DNA of 64,000 nucleotides from Batillaria attramentaria (GCA_018292915.2 JACVVK020000347.1:647001-711000), one strand, 5' to 3'; numbered from the stretch's first letter, positions 53,232 through 63,754 are shown. Program-made: numbers and translations. Notes: generated by a model from the sequence alone, not told the origin.

Positions 53232-53276
53232 GACGGAGGGTTATAACATAGACTCCCATTGTTACACAAGGGAGCC
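51690..53276. mobile_element. Satellite-bearing element bounded by inverted GGCTCCCTTGTG termini
   Basis: The left end reads GGCTCCCTTGTGACAG (51690-51705) and the right end is the reverse complement of GGCTCCCTTGTGTAAC (53261-53276). Between them lie about nine copies of a 147-bp unit in two alternating types, then (AC)n at 53161-53230 and a CGACGGAGGGTTATAACATA block. Most units carry TCAAGGTCA and its inverse TGACCTTGA. A truncated, oppositely oriented copy with the same end and microsatellite is at 63755-64000. Tandem cores with a microsatellite between conserved ends recall molluscan pearl/Helitron-like elements; the assignment is inference. No ORF. Confidence 0.65.
52525..52703. mobile_element. 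MITE with TA target duplication, nested in the satellite element
   Basis: A 179-bp insert interrupts one satellite unit. Its ends are imperfect 26-bp inverted repeats beginning CAGCAGAACCTCTTTTGGG at the left and CAGTACAACTTCTTTTGGG when the right end is read in reverse. It is flanked by TA on both sides (52523-52524, 52704-52705). Removing it and one TA restores a normal unit (GCCAATACAAAATTG), as seen in sibling units. TA duplication and CAG ends point to the Tc1/mariner superfamily. No ORF. Confidence 0.75.
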
Positions 53277-53794
53277 AAAAACAAGTGTAACACACATGAC
53301 CAAAGCTCACATGGCACTGCCAAAATGTTTTTTTTTTTAAGTTTCAGAAACGTTCCCAAAACAAAATCACAACTAACTCACGTGATTAGCACATCTCAGT
53401 GCCAAAATCCAGTACATGGATTTTTTTTTTTTTTTTTTTTTTGCCACCAATGCAAACATTTACAAAATACCAAACCGTAAAAACTGGGTCATTGTAAGTT
53501 TACACCGGGTAAACAAAAACATTGCCTACACTGGCCAAGTTTACGACAAAAACAATTGTAAAAGTCAAAGGGTAGACTATAATTATCATGTTCATGTGTG
53601 TCAGCTGTGACAGACAATAACAGGTTCGGTACACACAGTAAAAGAACCAGCAACAGTGTAAAAGGGCGTCAGTACTACAGGAGAAAATGGGGAGCAACTT
53701 TATAGACTTTGCTTCAGTAAGCAGGATAGGGAAAGTCTATAACGCTCAGTCTGGGAGTTCGGGTTTGAACTTCGGCACAGATCATAGTCCTTCT

Positions 53795-53795
<1 letters not shown>

Positions 53796-53855
<60 letters not shown>
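53796..53855. repeat. (AC)n microsatellite
   Basis: About 29 AC units. Confidence 0.9.
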
Positions 53856-53856
<1 letters not shown>

Positions 53857-53889
53857 GAACCATAAAAAACACCACCTCTCTCAAGAACC

Positions 53890-54063
53890 AGGGGTGGGTG
53901 GGAGGTTGTTTGGGAGTTTAACGTCCTTTTCCACCACGTAAGGGTGATATCAAAGACGGAGCAACGAGAAAAAACCAACAAAATATTTTTCCCCAGCCGG
54001 GATTCGAACTCACAACCCGAGGATTGAGAATCCAGCGCTCAACTTTTCGACTATCCCGGTTTT
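53890..54063 (-). mobile_element. tRNA-derived SINE, family 1, in the 3' flank of the minus-strand giant gene
   Basis: The plus strand shows TTAACGTCCTTTTCCACCAC, GGTGATATCAAAGACGG, the B box GGGATTCGAACTCACAAC and a head ending ACTATCCCGG. It lies 38 bases beyond the stop codon of the 54101-59419 gene and has the same orientation, so it is probably part of its 3' UTR. Confidence 0.75.
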
Positions 54064-54100
54064 CCACAAGAACAAGAAAATTGTAAAATTCAACATTGAT

Positions 54101-57100
54101 TCAGAAGAAGTCATCAAGATGTACCAATTCCGACCAGTCGATGTCACTTAGGAACCGGTAGTAGTCTCCATAGTCAGAGTCGTCGCTGTCATCTCTGTTA
54201 TAGTCGTCGCTGTAAGCTTTGTTATAGTCATCGCTGCCATCGCTGTTCCAAAATACGTAGTCTGAAGGGCAGTAACATTTCCATGAGTAACATCTGCAGC
54301 CGTCAACTGGTTTGAACGGTCCAGCGTCGCGCAGTTCCTGGCCGAAATGTGGATCAACGAGGTCAGAAAATATGACGTAGCCCTTCAAGTCGAGACGATT
54401 CTCTTTATCCAGCAGGGGGAGCTGTTTCGCTCTTCGCTGGCGCCATCTGGGTTTGCCCACACCGAGGCTGTGTGAGATCACCAGGCGGCACATGGACTTC
54501 AGGCTACGGGGAGAAGACGCCCATTTTCTGATATACGACATGCATCTCTTTGTGTTCTGACTGACATGATCGTCGTACTCGTCGTCCCACTCACGGGAAG
54601 CTTCGTTCCTCATCAATTCCTGGTGTAGTTCTTTGTTTGAGCACGCTCCTGACTCGTACAGCATGTGCAGAATCACGACGTCTCCATCGCGCACAACGGA
54701 ATATATATTCATCCCACTTTCACCCGTCCTAGCTGTCAGCAGTGGGTGGTGTGTACTGATGCCCAGTTTGATGCACTCCGACACCAGTTTCTGACGAACT
54801 TCTCTGGTCTCTGCAAACCGCGTGAGTTTCTCTTTTTTACTTTCAAAAAGAGGAGTATCACGAATCTCGTACTGCAAAGCAAACAACAGTACTGACCACG
54901 CACGATCAGTCACGGCGAATGGGTCGCCTCCCCTGGCAACAAGGTATCGCATGGAGTCCCAATGTCCGGCCTGACACAGCACGTGCAGCGCAGTCTTTCC
55001 TTCACAGTCCGTGCTCCAGTCTACCTGACCGCCCCATAGCAACGCGGAGTCGATGATCCGAGCACAGCTGAGAAATTCAAACCTTTCTGAATAATCCTTT
55101 GCAGTTGAGATAAGCTTATACAGAGGCGTTCGTGCTGTAGAATCTGGCCGGTTGATGTTCCCGTGAAACTCTACACAGGAGTTTACAACATCCCACCACT
55201 TAGCGCCATACCACAGTTTCAAAGCAATGTCAAGAGCAGTGTCCAATGCAGAGTTTCCTCCCCTGTCCGGCAGATTTGGGTCAGCCCCGTGATGTAGAAG
55301 TCCCATGGCCCTGTCCCTGTCTTTCTGTTTAATTTTCTGGTGCAGCAGTGTGTCGCCCTCAGCGTCCCGCTTGTTGATGTCCGCCCCGTGTTTATCACAG
55401 TGATCCACCATGTCCCACCGGTGTTGCTCTACAGCGGCTATCAGGGCTTTGTCACGCTGGGCCATTCCAGTGTTGTCCTTCTCCTCCACCAGCCGCTTGA
55501 CCGCCTGCCACACGCCCTGGCTGAGTGCCTGGTTATACATGACCTCTCGCTCCTCCACCGACAGTCTGCCTTCCATGACGCTGATACCGTGCGCTACAAC
55601 ACTCCCCTCTTTCTTATCCAGTGCCGCCTGCATCACCCGCCGTCTCTCTGTGTCGTCCAGACTCAGTTCCATCACCCGGGCCACGAGGATCCACTGGTCC
55701 GCCTCCATCAGCTCTGGCAGAGCGGCCCGGCTCAACTCCACACTCACACCACGCTCTAACAGCGCCCTCCCCACACCCCACTGTCGCCGTCTGATGACCT
55801 GGGAAAAGAGAGAGTCCCGCTGGGCTGTGTCCATCCCGAGTCTCACCAGCTGCATCACCACGTGCCACGCCTCCATTTGCATAGCATGGTGTAAGACTAG
55901 TTCCGTCTGATCAGTTGTACCTTCCCTCAGCTTGGTAAGTACTGCATACCACTGTCCACTGAGAAGCAACTGCTCCACTGTCATTTCTTGGCAGCGGTAA
56001 GCTCTTTCCAGTTCTGTCAGCTCTCTACATCTCTCCTTGTACTCAGCTTCGATTTTCGCCACGTGTTCACATCTCGCTTTGTACTCTTCTTCAAGTTCTG
56101 TCACATCCTCTCCTTGATTTCTGTATCGCTCAATTCTCCGTCTGTCAGGCGGTCTCTCGCGGCTCGGGTTGGCCGCCATAAGCTCCTCACAAACTACACG
56201 CATGTCCACTCCCCGCTCAAACAGCTGACGGACCGTGTGCCAGTCCGCGTGTTTGGCCACCTGGCGGTACACGCGCCTCAGCTGGTCGTTCGTCAGCCCG
56301 TGGTCGGCCAGCAGCACCATGACGTCCCACTGCTTGTCGTACAGGGCTTGCCCCAGTGCCCATCCACGCTGGTCATCGTACAGACTGTGGTCCGCCAGCT
56401 CCTTGACAATGTCCCACAGTTTCTCTTCCACCAGGAACTGAAGATACCATCGGCGAGTCTCTTCCCACATACTTGTGCGTGCCAGTCTATGTAAGGCCGG
56501 GTTGACTGCCTGGCTTGCTATCAGCGGAAGAGATACTTGGGAAAGTGATGCAAGCTGCCCCCGTTTTTCAATACACCATCTGAAAAACTTCTCATAGACC
56601 AGCTTGCTCTGACACGAATCGTCATCAATGTGTAGCTCTGACCACACTACTAGTTCTCCTGCTGACAGCGTGTCCTGAGAATACATGGCAGTAGACTTCA
56701 ACAAACGGCGAACAAAAACGGAAATGTTCATATCGTTGAAGTGCATGACCAGCTGCAGGCATGTTGATACGTCTGTATCTGATGAAGTTGAAAACGAGGT
56801 ACCGTCTGTGACGAGTGACCCTTCAAAAAGGCGTGCCCATGACGACAGCATCTGATGACTCTTCAGATTCTCGAACAGTTCACTAACACATTTTTCGGCA
56901 ACATCCTGTTTCCCGTTCTTCATAAGCGCGATGATCGCTGACGGAATGAAGTGACAGTCCACGTGACGAATCAGTGTTCTGAAGTCGTCACTACCAGTTT
57001 GGTCAGCAGCCATTTCCAACGCCCATCTTAATGTCTCACTCCGACAAGTGATGACACCATCCTTCATACGTGTGAAGAACTTGCCTACGGTATACCAGAG

Positions 57101-59419
57101 CCCGCGTTGTACAGCTTGTCTTAGTACAGTGTCAAATGTCTGCTCATGAAAAAACTTCCTGCTAACGAAGTCAGCTAGACACTGATCTGAAGCCCTTTGG
57201 GACGCTTCTAACAGGGCCCACACTTGTAACTCGGAACTCTTTTCGATATCAGACTCTGCAATCATTTGAATCAAGGATAGGACAGTAGACCACAGTCCCC
57301 TTTTAACAGCTTCTCTCAGCACTGCTTCAAGCTGATCGTCATCACAAAATCCGGCAATCAATGAAAACTGTTCAGCGTCAGCGCGTGTGCAGGCCTCTTC
57401 CACAGCCCAGTTCAGTTTTATGTTGTCCCCGATGTCTCTGACACGTTCAAGCAACACGCCGGCTTTATTGATCCGTTCTAACAACCACACGACAACATCC
57501 CACAGGTGTCGCCTGGCAGTCTCTTCCAACACAGAGTAAAGCTGGTCGTCTGTAAAGTAACGCGCTATCCTTGAAAACAGTTCGTTGTTGGCATGTTTTC
57601 TTGCTTCTTCCACAGCCCATTTCAGTTTCATTTTGTCCCCGATGTCTCTGGCACGTCCAAGCAACACGACCACAGCATTCCACATGCCACAGTTCACAGC
57701 TGTGTCCAACAAACACCCCAGCTCGCTTTCGGCAAGTTCTGACACTATCTCTGACATCTCGTAACGACCAGCATGTCTAAACGCCTCCTCCATCGCCGTT
57801 CTTTGGGAACCATTGGTGTCAGTAATGCCGGCTTTATTGATCCGCTTTAACAACCGCACGACAACAGTCCAAAGGTGTCGCCTGGCAGTCTCTTCCAACA
57901 CAGAGTTAAGCTGGTCGTCTGTACAGTAAGGCGCTATCCTTGAAAACTGTTTGTCATTAGCATGTTTCCTGGCTTCTTCCACAGCAAACCGTCGCTGATT
58001 GATACTAACGTTATGCTTGACACTTTCTCCTACTGCATCCCACAGATTACGACAAACAGCTGTCTCAATCACACAGTCGAGCGAGACACAGCCACAGTTT
58101 TTCCTGTTCCAAGGATATGAACGACATGAACTTCTAATACAATCAATAAGGTCCTCTTCCTCGGCCTTCAGGCTAACTTGTTCGAGAGCCCATACCCGGA
58201 GACTGCTGTCAGTATTTTCTCTGAGAACTAACTGCACAACTTTCCACATTTCCTTGTCAACAGCTGTCCGAAGGAGAAACTCACGTTGGTCATTACTGCA
58301 ACAAGAAACCAGCTTTGTCCACGGGAAGCAGTTCTGGTCGATGCGAGCTGTTACTTCTTCAAGCGCCCATCTCCACTGTGTCTCCGGAACTCCACGCTTT
58401 AGACACAAACCAACAGACTCCCACATGCCTTTCTGAACAGCTGTGTGCAAAGCAGTTTCAACTTCATCGTCAGTACAGTGGGGAATAACCCGTGAAACTT
58501 GGTGATCAGAGTCTGCATGGGAGATAACCTCTCGTACAAGCACACTTCGCTGTGTTTCCGATACAACACCACGCTCCAAAAGTCGACATGCACATGACCA
58601 CAGTCTTCGGCTGACGACCGTCTCCACCACAAAGCTAATCTGATCATCGGCACAGTAAGACAGTAGAGATGACAAATGGTCGTCATCAGCTCGTTCACTG
58701 GCCGCCTCAACTGCTTTCCTTCGCCCTGTTTCCGACACCGGCCTCTGTAACAGCACAGAAACTACGTCCCACCAGTCTCGTCTGACAGCCACCTCCAGCA
58801 CAGAGTCGAGCTGATCATCAGCACAGTACGGTAGTATTTCATAGACAACATGATCAGAATCTGCATATTCAACAGCTTTCTCAACAATACGTCTGACACT
58901 GGAACTTGTACGTGTACTTCTCATGTGTTCCTCAAGTGTCAACACCACGGAGTTCCACAGGCCTCTTCTTCTTATCTCGTCAAATACAGAGTCGAGCTGA
59001 TCGTCAGCACAATGACGTAGAATTAGCGACAGATTCCGTTCATCTCCATGTTGACTGATTTCTTCAATAGCACGACGTCTCTGGTCCGCGTCCAATAGCC
59101 CCTCCTCCAACACCCAGGGTAGGTTGTTCCATAGTCTTCGGTGTAAACAGATATCCAGGAGCGTGCTGTGTAAATGAGGACTACCAGGACAAGAGTGCAT
59201 TATATAGAAAATGCAGGAGGACAAATCTTTCCCTTGCGCTTGTCCGAGAATCTCTGTAACTGCCCATTCACGAAGACTGTCACTGAAGTGCCAGCTGTCT
59301 AGCAGAGCTTGAACTCTACGCCACTTGCCTTCAGCAACAGCATTCTGTAGTCTCACAACTAAACGACTCTCACTTGGCCAGTTACCTGGTGAGCCAGCAC
59401 ATCTCTTTCTGTGGGCCAT
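54101..59419 (-). CDS. Giant Trp-repeat / ankyrin / SOCS-box-like protein (1772 aa, single exon)
   Basis: One uninterrupted frame, with an in-frame TAA 12-15 bases before the ATG at 59419. Residues about 20-860 hold about 13 modules of roughly 62-66 residues, each with DDQLxSVLExAVRRxLW, then V-x2-LL, then RxxALEEAxxxAD and a Cys/Tyr-rich turn. These are paired helices anchored by Trp. Looser Trp repeats continue to about 1085, a charged segment likely to be a coiled coil spans about 1086-1145 (ELEEEYKARCEH), more Trp repeats run to about 1330, and ankyrin repeats follow (about 1330-1400 and 1470-1505; GKTALHVLCQAGHWDSMRYL). Residues about 1630-1690 carry SLKSMCRLVI, which fits the BC-box consensus, then KQLPLL and GYVIFSD, as in SOCS boxes. 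The tail is acidic and Tyr/Asp-rich. I infer an Elongin BC/Cullin substrate receptor. The Trp-repeat family is unknown to me. Paralogue of the gene at 6989-14786, which has introns. TATATATATATGG at 59573-59585 might relate to its promoter. Confidence 0.87.
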   Translation of the reverse strand: MAHRKRCAGSPGNWPSESRLVVRLQNAVAEGKWRRVQALLDSWHFSDSLREWAVTEILGQAQGKDLSSCIFYIMHSCPGSPHLHSTLLDICLHRRLWNNLPWVLEEGLLDADQRRRAIEEISQHGDERNLSLILRHCADDQLDSVFDEIRRRGLWNSVVLTLEEHMRSTRTSSSVRRIVEKAVEYADSDHVVYEILPYCADDQLDSVLEVAVRRDWWDVVSVLLQRPVSETGRRKAVEAASERADDDHLSSLLSYCADDQISFVVETVVSRRLWSCACRLLERGVVSETQRSVLVREVISHADSDHQVSRVIPHCTDDEVETALHTAVQKGMWESVGLCLKRGVPETQWRWALEEVTARIDQNCFPWTKLVSCCSNDQREFLLRTAVDKEMWKVVQLVLRENTDSSLRVWALEQVSLKAEEEDLIDCIRSSCRSYPWNRKNCGCVSLDCVIETAVCRNLWDAVGESVKHNVSINQRRFAVEEARKHANDKQFSRIAPYCTDDQLNSVLEETARRHLWTVVVRLLKRINKAGITDTNGSQRTAMEEAFRHAGRYEMSEIVSELAESELGCLLDTAVNCGMWNAVVVLLGRARDIGDKMKLKWAVEEARKHANNELFSRIARYFTDDQLYSVLEETARRHLWDVVVWLLERINKAGVLLERVRDIGDNIKLNWAVEEACTRADAEQFSLIAGFCDDDQLEAVLREAVKRGLWSTVLSLIQMIAESDIEKSSELQVWALLEASQRASDQCLADFVSRKFFHEQTFDTVLRQAVQRGLWYTVGKFFTRMKDGVITCRSETLRWALEMAADQTGSDDFRTLIRHVDCHFIPSAIIALMKNGKQDVAEKCVSELFENLKSHQMLSSWARLFEGSLVTDGTSFSTSSDTDVSTCLQLVMHFNDMNISVFVRRLLKSTAMYSQDTLSAGELVVWSELHIDDDSCQSKLVYEKFFRWCIEKRGQLASLSQVSLPLIASQAVNPALHRLARTSMWEETRRWYLQFLVEEKLWDIVKELADHSLYDDQRGWALGQALYDKQWDVMVLLADHGLTNDQLRRVYRQVAKHADWHTVRQLFERGVDMRVVCEELMAANPSRERPPDRRRIERYRNQGEDVTELEEEYKARCEHVAKIEAEYKERCRELTELERAYRCQEMTVEQLLLSGQWYAVLTKLREGTTDQTELVLHHAMQMEAWHVVMQLVRLGMDTAQRDSLFSQVIRRRQWGVGRALLERGVSVELSRAALPELMEADQWILVARVMELSLDDTERRRVMQAALDKKEGSVVAHGISVMEGRLSVEEREVMYNQALSQGVWQAVKRLVEEKDNTGMAQRDKALIAAVEQHRWDMVDHCDKHGADINKRDAEGDTLLHQKIKQKDRDRAMGLLHHGADPNLPDRGGNSALDTALDIALKLWYGAKWWDVVNSCVEFHGNINRPDSTARTPLYKLISTAKDYSERFEFLSCARIIDSALLWGGQVDWSTDCEGKTALHVLCQAGHWDSMRYLVARGGDPFAVTDRAWSVLLFALQYEIRDTPLFESKKEKLTRFAETREVRQKLVSECIKLGISTHHPLLTARTGESGMNIYSVVRDGDVVILHMLYESGACSNKELHQELMRNEASREWDDEYDDHVSQNTKRCMSYIRKWASSPRSLKSMCRLVISHSLGVGKPRWRQRRAKQLPLLDKENRLDLKGYVIFSDLVDPHFGQELRDAGPFKPVDGCRCYSWKCYCPSDYVFWNSDGSDDYNKAYSDDYNRDDSDDSDYGDYYRFLSDIDWSELVHLDDFF

Positions 59420-60907
59420 TCTTGGGGGGACTTATTTCCTTACTACACACCTTCTCTCAACTGCTGGGGTAGTAACCTGAGCCTTGGAGAAAACATCTAC
59501 TGTATGAAATGACATGTACCAAACATATATTTTCACCAATACAGTCGCTCATTAGAAGGAAGTTTGCTCAGTATATATATATGGCAAGACCCTATTTTCT
59601 TTCGGTTTCTTTCTTTCTTTCTAAAAAAAGAAATGGCAGAGGGTTTCACTTGTCACAGCTGATATCAGGGAACACATGAGAAAACTTCACAGTCAGACAT
59701 CATACATGAGAGGGAATTGTAGCCAGTCACAACAGTCAAGTGTACACTTCACACACAAGCGTACTGTGTACACTTTTTTTTCTTTCTTTTTTTTTTCTCC
59801 CATGTTTACCAAGTCAGCTTATGGTTTGGAACAGTTTTTCTTGAAGGTAAACAAAGTTCACGGTAAGCTTTCTAGACATTGTGACAAGTATGAATACACA
59901 CCATACCAGAGACATCCTAAACACGGCAATATATAAACACGATAAGAAACTTACTCTTGAAGCTGTATACACAAGGAGATAAACCAGGTTACATTTTGAA
60001 TTTAAAAGATGAATTGAAATCTGAATTCTGAATGACCTGAAGATGCAACAAGCATTTTAATGATAGGTACAAGGTATCCTCTGTTGAAACAAGTGATTCT
60101 CTCCCGATCCATCTGATGAACTGAAGTGCAGGAGTGATCACAGCGTTGTACACATATATATCACAAATTGTGTGACTTGTCAGGCTTAATAAACTAGATC
60201 ATTTACGCCTTCCACTGACGAAACAATAGCATTTACATACATGAAAATGCAAAATAATTCATCTGGCCGAGGGAAGTCAATCAAAACAATACTGAAAGAG
60301 AAAATCCATGTACACTATTCCACAGTACAGGAACTGTGCAATGCTTCCTACAAATCTCTGTACAGAATACAACGACAATGGGAAATTCAAATGAAAATAA
60401 CAGAGATGTTTTCCCTCCACTATCACTATCTGCTATGTTCCATGCATGGGGTGAGATTGGGGTGAGATTGGGGTGTGGGGCAGTATTCTAACATTCAGCA
60501 AGTCAAACATCTTGTGCTCAGAAGATTAGATGATTTCTTTCGCTTCTTGAAAAAGCACTGATACAAGAAGAATTTGGCGTGTTTCTCATTGATACTACTT
60601 GTACATTACTATACATAAAAAATGTACATACCAGTACGAATGCTAGCAATAGCGGAAAACAGTATGTGGAACGTTACATTCGCTGAACTTAAAACTGATC
60701 ACACAAAACGTGTACTAGTGTCATACATAAAAGTGATTCTTAAAAGAAAAGAAATCAAAGGATCACTGTTGATGTCAGGAAAGTTGCCGCCTTTGGTTCT
60801 CGTGGGCAGAATGTCTGAGACAGAAATACGGGTCACGTGATAGCCACGACTGAAGAAAGCAGCAACTGCAGTGAAATAAACAGACGATGAGACGCCATTT
60901 TGATATG

Positions 60908-61196
60908 AACTCCACCATCTACTGCCTGTGCACAGGCCACTGTGGCCTCCGAGCCCACCTCAAGAGGATAGGAGTGGCAGACACAGCCCTGTGTCAGTGC
61001 GGCCTGGCCGACCAGACCCCATCCCACGTTCTCCAGGACTGACTCCTACACGAGGAGATGCGGCACATTTCTGGCCGGAAGGGGGGGGGGGAGGGGGCTT
61101 AATACCAAGCTCTGGAGGAACGCGGCCGACCTCCACCGGACGTCCAATCCCTCGGGATGCGATTGTAGCTGCGTAGCTGTCGAACGCTGAAGAAGA
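60908..61196 (+). mobile_element. LINE 3'-end remnant (RT C-terminal region), broken by a stop
   Basis: The plus frame encodes TGHCGLRAHLKRIGVADTA, LCQCGL and TPSHVLQDC, the Cys/His tail typical of ORF2 ends in I/Jockey-type LINEs. It has a TGA after the last Cys-Gln-Asp stretch and a poly-G insertion near 61082. It ends GAACGCTGAAGAAGAAGAAG, a simple (GAA)n tail. It belongs to a different family from the intronic LINE at 19450. Confidence 0.65.
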
Positions 61197-61577
61197 AGAA
61201 GAAGATATGAACTGAAGCTGCAAGCAAAACGTTTGACATGCAGTAACAGTAATGCATCATACAAACTCAAGAGTAAAAAAAAAAAACTAAAAAAAAAAAA
61301 AACAATCAAGCGAAAAACACATTACGGCTGTTCCCAAACAATTCTCAAATGCGTAAAAGGCTATTCCAACAACATTTTGATTTGATCTGCTTGTTTAACG
61401 TTTACCGTATGAGACTCAGGGAATACCTGAAGTGCCCCTCCCCCCCCCCCCCCCCAAAAAAAAAAAAAAGTTGTAAATAAATTTGAAAAGGTATTTTTTT
61501 ATATTGAAAATTGAGAGAGCATTGAGCAAACAGGTAAGTTCTGGGTATTTTACTGTGACACCCGGTTTATTCATATC

Positions 61578-61641
<64 letters not shown>
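61578..61641. repeat. (GT)n microsatellite
   Basis: About 31 GT units. Confidence 0.9.
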
Positions 61642-61642
<1 letters not shown>

Positions 61643-61821
61643 AATATGATCTACAGAGAGAATGAACAACGAATTTACACCAGACATACCTTAACTGATT
61701 AACTTCATTGCACCATAACCTGCCTGTGTTCAGCCAGCAGGTTCTTGGCAAACTGGACGGCCTGCCTGCACAGGAAATACCACACACACAACCAGTCAGG
61801 GATAGTCTTCCTAGCCATGAA

Positions 61822-61990
61822 GGGGAGCCAGGGTGGCCGAATGGTAGAGCGTTGGACTTTAAATGGATGGGTCGTGAGTTCGATTCCCGGCTGAGGCCAA
61901 ATACTTGTGCTGGGCTTTTTCATCGTTGCCCCGTCTTTGATATCACCCTTACGTGGCGGAAAAGGACGTTAAACACCTAAACAACCACTC
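61822..61990 (+). mobile_element. tRNA-derived SINE, family 1
   Basis: Complete plus copy: GGGGAGCCAGGGTGGCCGAA head, B box GAGTTCGATTCC, body GCCCCGTCTTTGATATCACC and end GGACGTTAAACACC. The anticodon region is CTTTAAA here. Confidence 0.8.
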
Positions 61991-62252
61991 ACGTCCACCT
62001 CTCCTAGTCTGAAACTGTAAATGCAATGTAAATGATAACGTGATATACCGGTGTTTTATAAAAATTAATTTTGCTAAACTATACCCCGATCGACCCTATG
62101 CAGATTTGAAAGAAGCGTTTAACTACCGGCCTGGCGAGAAAGGGGTGAGATCACAGACTTTAAAAAAAAAAAGATCGCAGGAAAATTGCTGAAGTCTTTA
62201 TAGGGTAAATTCACACAGCAAAGTTGCGTGACGGTGTGAAGTGTTTGCGTGC

Positions 62253-62256
<4 letters not shown>

Positions 62257-62339
<83 letters not shown>
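62257..62339. repeat. (GT)n microsatellite
   Basis: About 41 uninterrupted GT units. Confidence 0.9.
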
Positions 62340-62340
<1 letters not shown>

Positions 62341-62694
62341 AAAATGACTCCCACAGAAGTTTTCTCTGGGGAAGATCCGTGATTAACAACAGACACCATC
62401 AGAACTTAAGCTGAGTTGAAAGCGTATTGTTCGTTACCTCTGACATTTAATCGGTAGAGGAAAATTGTGTGTGTCTGTGCTTGCGTACTTCCGGCTGCAT
62501 GAAATTCAAAAGATTATTTTTAAATGAGCCGCAGCTCTGAAAAAGACTTCAGCTAGGTATCGGCCGGATTTTCAAGCTGAACTGTTTGTGATAGCTTATC
62601 TGAACACATCTTCTTGGGCAATGCTAACGTCTTTTTGGTCCATCAATTTCACAGAAACACGAAATTAAAATGTTACCGACCTTATGTCTGACTT

Positions 62695-62704
<10 letters not shown>

Positions 62705-62747
<43 letters not shown>

Positions 62748-62755
62748 GGGGGGGC
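62705..62755. repeat. Poly-G homopolymer
   Basis: About 50 bases of G with a single A. Length is unreliable in any read technology. Confidence 0.75.
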
Positions 62756-62896
62756 AGATGGAAGAAAAATGCAAGTGAATTCATCTTTGTGTCAGTCCTG
62801 CTTTTTAGGAATTTCAGGTGGTATTGATCTGAAAGTTATCGTGGCATTATATTTTCTTTCCCATACCAGACTGAGAAGCGTGTAATTAGTAGTTAT

Positions 62897-62994
62897 TCCC
62901 CATAAAGTGTATACCGACGAGTATTTTGATCCAAGAGGCAAATCAGCCCTGAGCTTTAGCTAAATACGAGTCGGTATACAACAGTTTCATGGGG
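62897..62994. repeat. Small foldback (inverted-repeat) element
   Basis: The left arm (CCCCATAAAGTGTATACCGAC) and right arm (GTCGGTATACAACAGTTTCATGGGG) are inverted copies with a few mismatches and a 5-base bulge, around a loop of about 47 bases. It looks like a short MITE or foldback remnant. Confidence 0.5.
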
Positions 62995-63754
62995 TGTAAA
63001 TGCTTTATCATTGTTTTCTTTGCGCCAATTTATGGTATATTTTGAACGTTTTTCCTTCTAAAAACTAACAGTCGAAAGCGGCTGCACATAGAAGACGAAC
63101 GAGTTTGTCAACAACGTCGACAGAATAAAGTGCGCCTTTTTATGCTAGCAAGACGGTGTCGATTCACTCATGAACTCAAATCCAAACAAAAACAAGTTCT
63201 AAACTTCGACTGAAGACACAAACAAACATGCTAACGTTTTCAAGGAAATATAATTTGCGAGATGAAATCGAAACCGATCAAGCACAGTTCAGTCTGTTCA
63301 CGTTTTGCACAACCACGGTTCGAGCGGTAGTCTTCCTCTCGCGATTCTTCACGAAATATGAAGCTTTGTGAGTGTGTATTCTAACATTTTTTTAGTACAT
63401 GTACACCGATTAAAGTGCCCTTCCACCAACAGCTACAGTTTATAACTGCATGCTTGATTCAAACGATTCAAGAAGTTTCTGTTCATTCGGAGATCTCGAC
63501 AACGAATTCGCTGCCATTCTCCGCACCGATAGCAGACGACTGCAGCTACTCGATTCGATTCTGCTTAGGTCACAGGTTTTGGGTTTTATAGCGTTGAAAC
63601 TGCTTTTGATTTCAGTACGCAGTGTTTGTTAGGTAAAGTCTGCTGTCGTCTTGAACGGTATTGGCGTCCAGCTTGCCACGGTCAGTCAAGTCAGTCAAAA
63701 GCATACATGTAATCCGTGTAATCGGTGAGACGCCAGCTTCGATTGAACTTTTTG

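Larger units (their letters stand above)
48303..54100. other. Large repeat-filled region between the second TLR and the minus-strand giant gene
   Basis: Holds a family 3 repeat (48316-48485), (CT)n/(AC)n blocks, a SINE fragment near 49718-49768, (AC)n at 49829-49894, the 90-bp minisatellite, a SINE at 51055-51229, two near-identical C-rich blocks about 120 bases apart (about 51367-51485 and 51490-51605), the satellite element at 51690-53276, (AC)n at 53796-53855 and a SINE at 53890-54063. I find no credible coding exon. Confidence 0.6.

Noticed and set aside
55340..56494. Plus-strand frames of 139-168 codons
   Set aside because: They are antisense shadows of the minus-strand giant gene.
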